Source of the DNA: RUG626 sp051866775
GTDB lineage: Bacteria > Bacillota > Clostridia > Oscillospirales > Oscillospiraceae
Assembly: GCA_051866775.1 (NCBI GenBank)
Contig: JBJDXR010000024.1
Coordinates: forward strand, 1 to 45,148
Direction: 5' to 3'
DNA: 45,148 bases
In this document: piece after piece, positions 24,538-32,015 of the stretch
Position numbering within the stretch: the stretch's first letter is position 1
How the letters are laid out: each line of letters opens with the position of its first letter
Program-made: the position numbers and the translations under genes
The notes under the pieces: model-generated
The model's database searches: none
What the model saw: the letters and a program-made list of their open reading frames with translations, nothing else
Told to the model about the DNA's origin: nothing

Positions 24538-24845
24538 AATTACCTCCTGAAAAATTTTCCGCGCTGATTTGGCGGCGATTATTCTCTTACAGCTTATGCG
24601 TGTTTTGACTTAAATAGCCCGCCTGTTTATAACGCTGAAAAGAAATAATTTGTGGGGATGACATTTCTTTTATGTTTATTTTTATCGCGTGGACAAGAGA
24701 TGTACACTGTAAAAAAAACGCAATCCAAAAACGATATTTATTGTTATAGCCGGATAAGGCTTATATTCAAAAGCCCGGGACATATTAATCTTGCGGCTCT
24801 TTAAGCGCTAAATGTGAGGCCTTTTAAGAAAGGGGAGACGGGAGA
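24538..24845. other. 308-base divergent intergenic region between the M14 peptidase gene and spoIVB
   Basis: This AT-rich spacer has no convincing ORF. It holds the ribosome binding site of the minus-strand peptidase gene, a CATAAGCT string on the minus strand (24591-24598) that resembles a SigE/SigK -10 but lacks a good -35, and the sporulation-type promoter described for spoIVB. The remainder shows no clear structure. Confidence 0.6.
24759..24787 (+). promoter_or_regulatory. Candidate forespore (SigF/SigG-type) promoter for spoIVB
   Basis: GCTTA (24759-24763), a 17-base gap and CATATTA (24781-24787) resemble the SigF/SigG consensus. They are located about 58 bases before the spoIVB TTG. 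B. subtilis spoIVB is transcribed by these sigma factors. The match is partial. Confidence 0.45.
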
Positions 24846-25859
24846 TTGATATTTAAAAAAATAAAGAACGCGGCGGCTGCAGCGATGCTTATCGCTGCAG
24901 CGCTGATACTCTCTGGGGGAGCTTTTGCGGCGGAGCTGCCGACGGAGCTTGTGCCGGTGGGGCAGGCAGTGGGCATAAGCATAAAGACCCAGGGTGTGAT
25001 AGTTTCAGAGCTTTCGGAGATGGAGACGGAGAACGGCAGGATCTCACCCGCTAAAGATGCGGGAATACTTCCGGGGGACGTAATAACCATGGTAAACGGC
25101 GTAGAGGTTTGCAGCACTGAGGACATGGTTAAAGCTCTGGAAAAGACGTCAGACGGTCCGATTGCTGTGCGTTTAACAAGAGACGGAGAGGAGCGGCAGG
25201 TCACGGTAACGCCATACTGCGGGGAAGATGAAAACTTTCTCGGGGTCTGGGTGCGCGACAGCCTCACCGGAATAGGTACGGTGACCTATTATGATCCTGA
25301 GAGCGGTACCTTCGGCGCGCTGGGACACTCCATAAGCGACAGCGAGACTGGGCTTATTATCCCCCTGCGTGAGGGAGAGATAATGCCGGCGCATGTCACC
25401 GGAGTTACCGCGGGGAAATCCGGCACGCCTGGACAGCTGGGCGGAGCTTTTGACTATGACAATGTTGCGGGCGAGATAACAAAAAATTGTCAGGTGGGGA
25501 TCTTTGGCACCACAACCGGGGATCCGTTTGACAATTTAGGAGAAAAACTCCCTGTAGCTGCGGAAAATGAGATCAAAGTGGGGAAAGCTGTCATACTGTC
25601 CGCTGCAGGGGGAAATGTCGAGGAATATGAGGTCGAAGTCACCAGGATATATTCCGACAATACCGACGGCAGATGTATGATGATAAAGGTGACGGATGAT
25701 AAGCTCATTGCCCTGACAGGCGGCATAGTACAAGGGATGAGCGGCAGCCCTTTAATCCAAAACGGTAAGCTTATCGGTGCGGTAACCCACGTTTTAATTA
25801 ATGACCCGCAGAAGGGGTATGCGGTGTCGATCGAGGATATGCTGGAGGCGGCGGCATAA
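24846..25859 (+). CDS. spoIVB: SpoIVB serine peptidase (S55)
   Basis: SpoIVB is secreted by the forespore and triggers processing of pro-SigK in the mother cell. A signal or anchor segment (about 1-28) is followed by a PDZ domain (about 40-115) and the S55 peptidase domain. GHSISD carries the catalytic histidine at 161, and GMSGSP at 297-302 carries the serine. At 337 aa it is shorter than the B. subtilis protein (about 426 aa), mainly at the N-terminus. TTG 24846 is the start, with GGGGAG (24832-24837) eight bases before it. In most spore formers spoIVB lies between recN and spo0A. Here recN is about 17 kb away and two minus-strand genes separate it from spo0A. Confidence 0.95.
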   Translation: MIFKKIKNAAAAAMLIAAALILSGGAFAAELPTELVPVGQAVGISIKTQGVIVSELSEMETENGRISPAKDAGILPGDVITMVNGVEVCSTEDMVKALEKTSDGPIAVRLTRDGEERQVTVTPYCGEDENFLGVWVRDSLTGIGTVTYYDPESGTFGALGHSISDSETGLIIPLREGEIMPAHVTGVTAGKSGTPGQLGGAFDYDNVAGEITKNCQVGIFGTTTGDPFDNLGEKLPVAAENEIKVGKAVILSAAGGNVEEYEVEVTRIYSDNTDGRCMMIKVTDDKLIALTGGIVQGMSGSPLIQNGKLIGAVTHVLINDPQKGYAVSIEDMLEAAA

Positions 25860-25862
25860 CAC

Positions 25863-25895
25863 AAAGACCCGGAGCGTCGGCTCCGGGTCTTTATT
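25863..25895. terminator. Bidirectional terminator after spoIVB
   Basis: AAAGACCCGGAGC (25863-25875) pairs with GCTCCGGGTCTTT (25880-25892) around GTCG. A and T flanks serve both spoIVB (+) and the convergent membrane protein gene (-). Confidence 0.88.
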
Positions 25896-25928
25896 GTCTT
25901 AACCTAAGTTTTTAAAATATGTATCACG

Positions 25929-26492
25929 TTAATTTGACTGTGCGTGTGCCGCGATGTCCTTGCGAAAGAGAAATCTAAACACCGTGCGTACGAGCGGCTG
26001 GATGAAGAACAGCTGGGTGAAAAATGCGAACGGAAGGTTAAAGCAGACAAGCTTCAGCCAATTTGCAAGGAGCGTGAAGATATTAAAGCCCGCGTAATAG
26101 GGATAATAGAGAAATGCGGCGATAAAGCTCATGGCAGGGCACATAAGCCCCACAGTGGCACAGATAATGGCGGACTCAAAGATCATATGGTGCGTTGTGC
26201 GGATATCAAATACCCTGCATGCCAGTTTAAACGAACATGGGCTGCCCATGGTTACTTCAAGAAGGTAGGCAAGACAAAATTCGATTACAATTACCGCCCA
26301 GATAGGCAGCATAGTACCAAACATCATCACGCCGCCTTGCCGATTTATCGCGCCGAGAACGCTGGAGGCACCGGTTATTTCCATTAATGTGCTGCCGTTT
26401 ACAACGTAAAGGCTGTAGAATACATAGGCGTGTACGGTAACTACAACAGTAAGCAGTGCGAAGATCATCCTTTGGAATTGGTTCCTTGGCAT
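25929..26492 (-). CDS. Small integral membrane protein, DUF2798-like
   Basis: This is a protein of 187 aa with about four hydrophobic segments and an N-terminus (MPRNQFQRMIFALLTVVV) like that of DUF2798 family proteins. No catalytic residues are apparent and the function is unknown. ATG 26492 is chosen because AAGGAG precedes it by seven bases on the minus strand; the longer frame to 26555 has no ribosome binding site. An exact Spo0A-box heptamer lies about 39 bases upstream of the start. The gene sits between spoIVB and spo0A. Confidence 0.65.
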   Translation of the reverse strand: MPRNQFQRMIFALLTVVVTVHAYVFYSLYVVNGSTLMEITGASSVLGAINRQGGVMMFGTMLPIWAVIVIEFCLAYLLEVTMGSPCSFKLACRVFDIRTTHHMIFESAIICATVGLMCPAMSFIAAFLYYPYYAGFNIFTLLANWLKLVCFNLPFAFFTQLFFIQPLVRTVFRFLFRKDIAAHAQSN

Positions 26493-26530
26493 AAAAACAC
26501 TCCTTTTGCGCATAAAAAACGCACGCCGGC

Positions 26531-26537
26531 TTCGACA
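26531..26537 (-). promoter_or_regulatory. Spo0A-box heptamer upstream of the DUF2798-like gene
   Basis: TGTCGAA reads on the minus strand (TTCGACA on +) at 26531-26537, an exact match to the 0A-box core. A 7-base match can occur by chance, so its use is uncertain. Confidence 0.4.
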
Positions 26538-26630
26538 AAATCCGTTAAGAAACAAAGTTCCGTAATCAGATTTACGTGCGAAAGCACAACGTGTGTCATC
26601 AATGCGTATTATTAAAATTTAAGCCCGTTA

Positions 26631-26659
26631 ATGTTACCATGACGGAAAATTCTTGTCAA
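26631..26659 (-). promoter_or_regulatory. Candidate SigA promoter for the DUF2798-like gene
   Basis: On the minus strand, TTGACA (complement of 26654-26659) and TAACAT (complement of 26631-26636) have a 17-base spacer. The 5' leader would be about 130 bases. Confidence 0.55.
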
Positions 26660-26752
26660 GCTCAAATTTCAAAGGTATAATACTGCAAAATGCGGAAAAA
26701 TAAGCTAAAAAGCCGATTGTTAAAACAATATCCTCAAATACCGCCTTATGGT

Positions 26753-27148
26753 TCAACGCCTGCGGCGCTTTTCCATATAATCGGACACATGCTTTATCCC
26801 CGGAAATACTGCAAGACACAATAAAAACCACAGCCCGCTGAAAAGCGGGCATATCTGTCCCAGAAGATTTCCGAATCTGCCGCTGTAATCCCAAACACGC
26901 CAATTGAGCCACAGGTTTACAATTACCCCGGCAAAAAACTCTGATATGGTTATGAATATTGTGCCTATAAGCGCCAGCATCGCCACTGAAAGCCCCTCAA
27001 AACGCTTGTATATCTTTACAAGCCCCAAAAGACACGTTCCTCCGAGCAGGGCCATGCTCCAGTGTGTGCGGCCTCTCGCGATAAGTTCCATACAGCTGTA
27101 GCCGACTGCGCCGAGCAGGAACACCGCAGCCTTTCTCTTCACAGACAT
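26753..27148 (-). CDS. Small membrane protein, putative ABC-transporter type IV (CmpB-like) family
   Basis: This is a protein of about 131 aa with four predicted membrane helices and a very basic C-terminus (MEKRRRR). The segment around VWDYSGRFGNLLGQICPLFS matches the typical WDYS..P.N..G.IC..FS pattern of the PF06541 family, whose role is unproven despite its name. The frame extends to 27259. ATG 27148 is a reasonable start, but it lacks a well-placed ribosome binding site: AAGGAG is 16 bases before it, so a non-standard ATT or GTG start between them is possible. It is divergent from spo0A. Confidence 0.6.
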   Translation of the reverse strand: MSVKRKAAVFLLGAVGYSCMELIARGRTHWSMALLGGTCLLGLVKIYKRFEGLSVAMLALIGTIFITISEFFAGVIVNLWLNWRVWDYSGRFGNLLGQICPLFSGLWFLLCLAVFPGIKHVSDYMEKRRRR

Positions 27149-27265
27149 CACCGGAATTATGATGCTCCTTAAGACGCGGATTATTACATTCCGGCAATTA
27201 AAAAACAGAATATGTTGTATGCGGGCTGTGCAAAAACGCACAAAATATTGGAAAAACACGTGAAA

Positions 27266-27312
27266 TGTCGAAGATGATAAAAAGAGGCGGTTTCCGGTCG
27301 AAGTGTGTCGGA
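27266..27312 (+). promoter_or_regulatory. Cluster of Spo0A-box-like sites upstream of spo0A
   Basis: TGTCGAA (27266-27272) is an exact 0A-box core. GGTCGAA (27296-27302) and TGTCGGA (27306-27312) each differ by one base. All read in the same direction, with starts 30 and 10 bases apart (about three turns and one turn of the helix). Autoregulation of spo0A is the obvious reading. Confidence 0.6.
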
Positions 27313-27351
27313 GAACAATAAGAAAATTTACTATAAATTTCCATTTTCTTC

Positions 27352-27380
27352 TTGAAAATGTCTTTATGTTATGCTACAGT
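27352..27380 (+). promoter_or_regulatory. SigA-type promoter of spo0A
   Basis: TTGAAA (27352-27357) and TACAGT (27375-27380) have a 17-base spacer. They are located 40 bases downstream of the last 0A-box-like site and 52 bases before the ATG. Confidence 0.75.
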
Positions 27381-27431
27381 ATTAATCACAACAGGGGTTG
27401 ATGGAGAATTAAATTATTTGCGGAGGTAACC

Positions 27432-28223
27432 ATGGAAGAACATATTAAAGTACTAATTGCTGATGTTAATGAGGATTTTAGGATCCTTCTCTCGGATTCC
27501 CTTAATGGGGAGGAGGATATTGATATCGTCGGTGCAGTGGGTGACGGACAGAAAGCCTTTGAGCTTGTAAAACAGACGATGCCCGACGTCCTGCTGACAG
27601 ACGTTATCCTGACCGGGCTTGATGGTCTTGGGCTTCTTGAGAAAATATCGCAGCTTCCTGAGAAGGAGCGTCCGGCGGCGTTGGTGATCTCGGGCTTTTC
27701 AAGTGAGCATGTTCTGACGGCGGCATCTGCCATGGGGGCGGCGTATTTCATGCAGAAGCCCTGTGACATTGCCGCTCTCATAACCCGCATACGCCAGCTG
27801 GCAGGCAGGATCAAGGGCCAGCCGGCCGCAGGCGTTCAGCAGGGGCTATTAAGCCAGCGCCAGGAGCAGAGCCTTGAAAGTGTGGTCACCGAGATAATCC
27901 ATGAGATAGGGATACCGGCACATATAAAGGGATATCAATACCTGCGGGAGGCGATAATACGCACCGTCAAGGATATGGATATCATTAATGCCGTGACAAA
28001 GGTTCTCTATCCGGAGGTAGCGAAGAAATTCGGTACTACTCCGTCGCGCGTTGAGCGGGCGATAAGGCACGCTATCGAGGTAGCATGGGACAGGGGCGAC
28101 GTCGAGGTGCTTCAGAAGTTCTTTGGATATACTGTCTCCGGAGTCAAGGGGAAACCGACAAACTCCGAGTTCATCGCGATGATAGCAGACAGGCTGTACC
28201 TTCAGCAGAAGGAAGCCAGATAA
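27432..28223 (+). CDS. spo0A: Sporulation master regulator Spo0A
   Basis: Spo0A is the phosphorylated response regulator that commits cells to sporulation by binding 0A boxes. An N-terminal receiver domain (about 4-122) carries the phosphoacceptor D57 (LLTDVIL), S87 and K109. The C-terminal DNA-binding domain (about 150-263) includes IIHEIGIPAHIKGY and the recognition helix region TPSRVERAIRHAIEVAW. The usual acidic pair of the receiver (ADDN) reads ADVN here, with D11 kept and the second Asp replaced by Val. The ribosome binding site CGGAGGT is strong. The gene has its own promoter, upstream 0A-box-like sites and a terminator. SpoIIIA genes follow, unlike the B. subtilis order. Confidence 0.97.
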   Translation: MEEHIKVLIADVNEDFRILLSDSLNGEEDIDIVGAVGDGQKAFELVKQTMPDVLLTDVILTGLDGLGLLEKISQLPEKERPAALVISGFSSEHVLTAASAMGAAYFMQKPCDIAALITRIRQLAGRIKGQPAAGVQQGLLSQRQEQSLESVVTEIIHEIGIPAHIKGYQYLREAIIRTVKDMDIINAVTKVLYPEVAKKFGTTPSRVERAIRHAIEVAWDRGDVEVLQKFFGYTVSGVKGKPTNSEFIAMIADRLYLQQKEAR

Positions 28224-28252
28224 GACTATAGATATAATTTGATTCTCCCAAG

Positions 28253-28284
28253 GCAGGAAAGCAAAGACGCTTTCCTGCTTTTTT
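28253..28284 (+). terminator. Intrinsic terminator after spo0A
   Basis: GCAGGAAAGC (28253-28262) pairs with GCTTTCCTGC (28269-28278) around AAAGAC. TTTTTT follows (28279-28284). Confidence 0.9.
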
Positions 28285-28300
28285 ATTGTGTGATATATAA

Positions 28301-28329
28301 GCATATACCGGGACAGGCCGTAATAGAAT
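28301..28329 (+). promoter_or_regulatory. SigE-type promoter of the spoIIIA operon
   Basis: GCATATA (28301-28307), 14 bases and AATAGAAT (28322-28329) match the mother-cell SigE consensus KMATATT-N14-CATACAHT at most positions. It lies between the spo0A terminator and spoIIIAA, which is SigE-dependent in B. subtilis. Confidence 0.7.
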
Positions 28330-28361
28330 TGAATAGATCATCAGAAGGCTGGAGGGTACAT

Positions 28362-29285
28362 ATGACAGGGTCTGATTACAGGGTGTCAAGATATGACGGC
28401 GCGGTGCAGCTGCTGCCGTATGGCATGAGGGAGAGGGCGCGAAAGCTCCTTAGGGCCGACAGGGAGACGGCGGAGGAGTTCAGGCTGCGGCAGGGAGGCC
28501 CTCCCACAGTGCTTCTTCCAGAGGGGGAGCTTAGTCTCGGCGGAAGCTTTGTGACACGAAAGGACATTGAGATGCTTGTTGAGATGGCGACGGGGGCCTC
28601 GGTACACTCGTCCGCCGAGCAGCTTCGCGGGGGATTTATAACCGTAAAGGGCGGATATAGGATCGGTGTTTGCGGCAGTGTGTACCTCGCCTCCGGAAAG
28701 GTGAGCGGCTTTGGAGCGTTCTCCTCCGCAGCTCTCAGGATATCCCGGGAGCTGCAAGGAATATCTGACGGGATCGCACCGGGGCTCATGAGAAGGGGAG
28801 GCTTCGGCTCTACTCTGATAATCGCCCCGCCCGGAGCTGGAAAGACGACGCTCCTGCGGGACATTATCCGCAGGCTTTCTGACGGCGACGGGGGGTTCTC
28901 GGGGCTTCGCGTGGCACTGGCGGACGAGCGCGGGGAGGTCGCGGCTATGGCGGATGGCATGCCGCAGATGTCCGTCGGAAAGAGGACAGACGTGCTGGAT
29001 TCCTGCCCGAAGGCGGAGGCGGTGATGATGCTGCTCAGGGCGATGAACCCGCAGGTCATTGCTCTTGATGAGATAACGGCCCCCAGAGACGTTGAGGCTA
29101 TAGAGCAGGCCAGAAACTGCGGCGTCGCTCTTTTGGCGACCGCTCACGGCAGCGGGATAAACGACCTAATGGAACGCCCACTGTACAGAAGGCTTTTCGA
29201 CGAGAGGGTATTCGAGAACTTAGTCATAATACGCCGCAGGGGGGCTGACAGAAGCTATGAGCTTATAAGGGGGGAGGACCTTTGA
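28362..29285 (+). CDS. spoIIIAA: SpoIIIAA, ATPase of the SpoIIIA-SpoIIQ channel
   Basis: SpoIIIAA is the cytoplasmic secretion-type ATPase of the feeding-tube channel between mother cell and forespore. Walker A APPGAGKT and a Walker B-like VIALDEI are present, and IRRRGADRSYEL closes the protein. The longer frame from 28239 begins inside the spo0A terminator, so I use ATG 28362, preceded by GGAGG at 28351-28355; the product is 307 aa. It is the first gene of a complete eight-gene spoIIIA operon in standard order. It overlaps spoIIIAB by four bases. Confidence 0.95.
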   Translation: MTGSDYRVSRYDGAVQLLPYGMRERARKLLRADRETAEEFRLRQGGPPTVLLPEGELSLGGSFVTRKDIEMLVEMATGASVHSSAEQLRGGFITVKGGYRIGVCGSVYLASGKVSGFGAFSSAALRISRELQGISDGIAPGLMRRGGFGSTLIIAPPGAGKTTLLRDIIRRLSDGDGGFSGLRVALADERGEVAAMADGMPQMSVGKRTDVLDSCPKAEAVMMLLRAMNPQVIALDEITAPRDVEAIEQARNCGVALLATAHGSGINDLMERPLYRRLFDERVFENLVIIRRRGADRSYELIRGEDL

Positions 29286-29797
29286 TAAGAATAATAGGCG
29301 CGGCGCTGATAATTGCCTCCACAGGCATGATGGGCCTTGCCGGTGTGAGAAGGCTGCGCGCCAGAGTAAGTGCGCTGGAGGCGGTCATCGCATCGCTTGA
29401 TATAATGGAGAGCGAGATATGTTCAAGGCTTACGCCGATGCGCGAGGTCCTGGAGAAGCTTTCCACAGAGGCCCCGCCCCCTGCGAGGGCGTTGTACGTG
29501 AACGCTGCAGAGGGGATGTCGGCGCTTGGGAGGTGCTCGTTTTCAACAATATGGAGCAATGCGGTGAAAAGAACCGGTGAGCTTAAGCTGACCGAGGAGG
29601 AGGCGGGTACGCTGTGCGAGCTTGGCCTGTGCCTTGGAAGATATGACGTGCGCGAGCAGGCGGAGACCATAGCGCGTGTACGGCGGCGGATGGAGGCCTT
29701 CCTAAAAAGGGCAGAGGTCGAACGGGAACGTGACTCAAAGCTCCACGCGTTTTTTGGGGTGGCCTCAGGGCTTTTTGCGGTGATTATTCTGCTTTGA
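29282..29797 (+). CDS. spoIIIAB: SpoIIIAB, membrane protein of the SpoIIIA channel
   Basis: This is a 171-aa protein with an N-terminal hydrophobic segment (IIGAALIIASTGMMGLAGV), an amphipathic helical body and a C-terminal membrane helix (FFGVASGLFAVIILL). This layout resembles the GspF-like family of SpoIIIAB. TTG 29282 overlaps the stop of spoIIIAA (TTGA). It is placed second in the operon as in other spore formers. Confidence 0.92.
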   Translation: MIRIIGAALIIASTGMMGLAGVRRLRARVSALEAVIASLDIMESEICSRLTPMREVLEKLSTEAPPPARALYVNAAEGMSALGRCSFSTIWSNAVKRTGELKLTEEEAGTLCELGLCLGRYDVREQAETIARVRRRMEAFLKRAEVERERDSKLHAFFGVASGLFAVIILL

Positions 29798-29831
29798 TCC
29801 CGATATGCTTTAACACAAAGGAGCGCGGAAC

Positions 29832-30026
29832 GTGAACGTAGACCTGATATTCAAAATTGCGGCTGTGGGAATACTTGTGGCAGTGCTGAACCTGCTGCTG
29901 GGACGTTCCGGAAGGGACGAGCAGGCTCTCATGACCACTATCGCGGGGCTTGTAGTGGTCTTGGTGGTGCTGGTGAAGGAGATATCCTCACTTTTTGACC
30001 TTATTAAGTCCCTGTTTGGGCTTTAA
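29832..30026 (+). CDS. spoIIIAC: SpoIIIAC, small membrane protein
   Basis: This is a 64-aa protein with two hydrophobic helices (IAAVGILVAVLNLLLG and IAGLVVVLVVLV), as expected for SpoIIIAC. GTG 29832 is the start, with a GGAG-type site (AAAGGAGCG) upstream. It lies in its usual position, with spoIIIAD starting two bases after the stop. Confidence 0.93.
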   Translation: MNVDLIFKIAAVGILVAVLNLLLGRSGRDEQALMTTIAGLVVVLVVLVKEISSLFDLIKSLFGL

Positions 30027-30028
30027 GC

Positions 30029-30415
30029 ATGGAGACGCTGTTAAAGGCCGCAGCGGTCTTAATACCTGCGGCTGTGTTTGCCTCGGCAATAAAGAAGGAC
30101 AGCCCCGCGCTGGCCCTGCTGCTGGCAATAGCCGCCGGGTGCGTAACGCTCTTTGCCGCTCTGGACGCGGTGGAGGAGGTAACGGCTTTCCTGGAAGACG
30201 TGGCGGACACGGCGGGGATGTCCCCAACGGTTCTGTCGGCCGTAATGAAGACAGTAGGCGTGGCGCTGCTTACACGCCTCGCATCCGATGTGTGCAGGGA
30301 TGCAGGGATGAATTCCGCCGCATCTTCTGCGGAGCTTGCGGGAGCCGCAGCTGCACTGTACGTGTCTATACCTGTTATGAGGACGGTATTTCAAATGATA
30401 AAAGGGCTTTTATGA
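30029..30415 (+). CDS. spoIIIAD: SpoIIIAD, membrane protein
   Basis: This is a 128-aa protein with several hydrophobic segments, including an N-terminal one after METLLKAAAV and a central ALALLLAIAAGCVTLFAAL. The size and position match SpoIIIAD, which with SpoIIIAC forms a membrane part of the channel. Its stop overlaps the ATG of spoIIIAE. Confidence 0.93.
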   Translation: METLLKAAAVLIPAAVFASAIKKDSPALALLLAIAAGCVTLFAALDAVEEVTAFLEDVADTAGMSPTVLSAVMKTVGVALLTRLASDVCRDAGMNSAASSAELAGAAAALYVSIPVMRTVFQMIKGLL

Positions 30416-31521
30416 TGCAAAAAAAGAGGCTGCTTATATTGCTGCCTGCGCTGGTATTTCTTGTATTTTCAGCTTCGCCTACGGCGTATGCGGCGGAGGA
30501 ATATACATATCTTGAGATTGACTCGCTTGAGGAGGGGGTACCGGACAGCGCGGGGGATTACCTAAAGGATGTGGATATAAGCGCGGGGATCGACGCAGAC
30601 GGGACGCTGAAAAAAATCGCGGATGACGTGGCGGGATCGATCGGGGACATCGTACGATCCTCGGCATCCAATGCCATGCTGGTGCTGGCGGCGGCGATGC
30701 TGTGCGCCGCGGTGGGGAGTATCTGTCCTAAGGGGACGGGAGGAACCGATTATATAACGCTTGCCGGGGTTCTTGCGGTAGCAGCGGCTTCGGTTTCCGG
30801 CGTACATTCGCTTGTGGGTGCGGCCTCTGACACCATGGAGGAGCTGGGAGCATTTTCAAAGCTTCTGCTGCCGGTATTGGCCTCGGCCTCAGCCGTCACC
30901 GGCTCGGCAGCCTCCGCAGCGGCAAAGTATGCGGCGGCGGCTCTGTTCCTCGATGTGCTTATGACGGTTGGGCAAAAGCTTGTTCTGCCGATGATATATA
31001 TGTATCTTGCGGTGTCGGTCGGCTCCGCGGCCTTCGGCGGCAGGCTCTCGGGAGTACAGAAGCTTATAAGCAGGGCGATAAAGCTTATCCTGACTGTGCT
31101 GTCAATATCCTTTACAGCCTATCTTATGATAACGGGTCTTGTGGCCTCCTCAGCCGACGCCGCGGCTGTGAAGCTGACAAAAACGGTTATTTCCACTCTC
31201 CTGCCGGTGGTGGGCAGCATGGTCGCGGACGCCGCCGACACGGTGGCCTCCGGAGTGCAGGTTTTAAAAAGCGCCGTGGGCGTGTTCGGGATGCTGGTCG
31301 TGATATCTGTCTGTGCCGTGCCGTTTTTGAGGCTCGCGGTAAACAGCATAATGTTCCGCGCCGCTGCGGCGCTGTCCGAGACGGTTTCAGACAGCACCCT
31401 GTCCGGGCTTATGGATTCTGTTTCCACAGCATACGGCATGGCTCTGGGGCTTGTGGGGACAGAGGCGGTGATGCTGCTGGTATCGGTCATATCAGTACTT
31501 AAGGCGGTGACAGGGACATGA
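30412..31521 (+). CDS. spoIIIAE: SpoIIIAE, polytopic membrane protein with signal peptide
   Basis: This is a 369-aa protein that starts with a cleavable-looking signal peptide (KRLLILLPALVFLVF, then SASPTAYAAE) and continues with about six membrane helices. ATG 30412 or 30415 is the start. The open frame continues upstream to 29995, but that part lies over spoIIIAC and spoIIIAD in another frame and is not coding. SpoIIIAE is required for SigG activity in the forespore. It overlaps spoIIIAF by four bases. Confidence 0.94.
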   Translation: MMQKKRLLILLPALVFLVFSASPTAYAAEEYTYLEIDSLEEGVPDSAGDYLKDVDISAGIDADGTLKKIADDVAGSIGDIVRSSASNAMLVLAAAMLCAAVGSICPKGTGGTDYITLAGVLAVAAASVSGVHSLVGAASDTMEELGAFSKLLLPVLASASAVTGSAASAAAKYAAAALFLDVLMTVGQKLVLPMIYMYLAVSVGSAAFGGRLSGVQKLISRAIKLILTVLSISFTAYLMITGLVASSADAAAVKLTKTVISTLLPVVGSMVADAADTVASGVQVLKSAVGVFGMLVVISVCAVPFLRLAVNSIMFRAAAALSETVSDSTLSGLMDSVSTAYGMALGLVGTEAVMLLVSVISVLKAVTGT

Positions 31522-32015
31522 TGGAGACGATACGCAGCTGGATATTATGTATAACCGGAACTGCCCTTGTGTGCTCGGCTGCCATGGCCCTTACGCCCGA
31601 GGGCATGGCGAAAAAAGCGGTGAGGCTTATCTGTGGTCTTGCGCTTATGATAGCACTCATGGGAATTGCAGTTAAGCTTGATTACGGGAGCCTTTCGCTC
31701 TATATGTCGGAATATAGGCAAAAGGCGGAGGATACCGTGTCCGACGCCGTTTCCGAAAGTTCTAAGCAGACGCGGTATATCATAGAAAAGGAGTGTGAAG
31801 CATATATATTGGACAAAGCGGAGACGATCGGCATTGGGCTTTATGAGGTGTCGGTCACAGCCAAATGGAGTGAAGACGGCTACTGGTATCCCGCGTCGGC
31901 AAAGATGACCTCGGAGCCGGACGAGGAAAAGAGCCGGGAGCTGGCTTTGAAAATTTCAGCGGAGCTTGGTATTCCCGAGGAAGCGCAGATATGGAGCACA
32001 AAGGATGAAGATTGA
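31518..32015 (+). CDS. spoIIIAF: SpoIIIAF, membrane protein with extracytoplasmic domain
   Basis: This is a 165-aa protein with two N-terminal hydrophobic helices (about 5-25 and 34-52) and a soluble C-terminal domain (about 75-165) that would face the space between the two sporangial membranes, as known for SpoIIIAF. ATG 31518 overlaps the stop of spoIIIAE. The coding end overlaps the start of spoIIIAG. Confidence 0.9.
   Translation: MMETIRSWILCITGTALVCSAAMALTPEGMAKKAVRLICGLALMIALMGIAVKLDYGSLSLYMSEYRQKAEDTVSDAVSESSKQTRYIIEKECEAYILDKAETIGIGLYEVSVTAKWSEDGYWYPASAKMTSEPDEEKSRELALKISAELGIPEEAQIWSTKDED

Noticed and set aside
24591..24598. CATAAGCT on the minus strand as a SigE or SigK -10 for the M14 peptidase gene
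   Set aside because: No matching -35 is found at the proper distance, so it is mentioned only as content of the spacer.
28386..29147. Minus-strand open frames opposite spoIIIAA
   Set aside because: They show no recognisable motifs. spoIIIAA is certain from its ATPase motifs and operon position.
29995..30411. Upstream extension of the spoIIIAE frame across spoIIIAC and spoIIIAD
   Set aside because: spoIIIAC and spoIIIAD occupy this stretch in other frames. The signal peptide after ATG 30412 marks the true start of SpoIIIAE.
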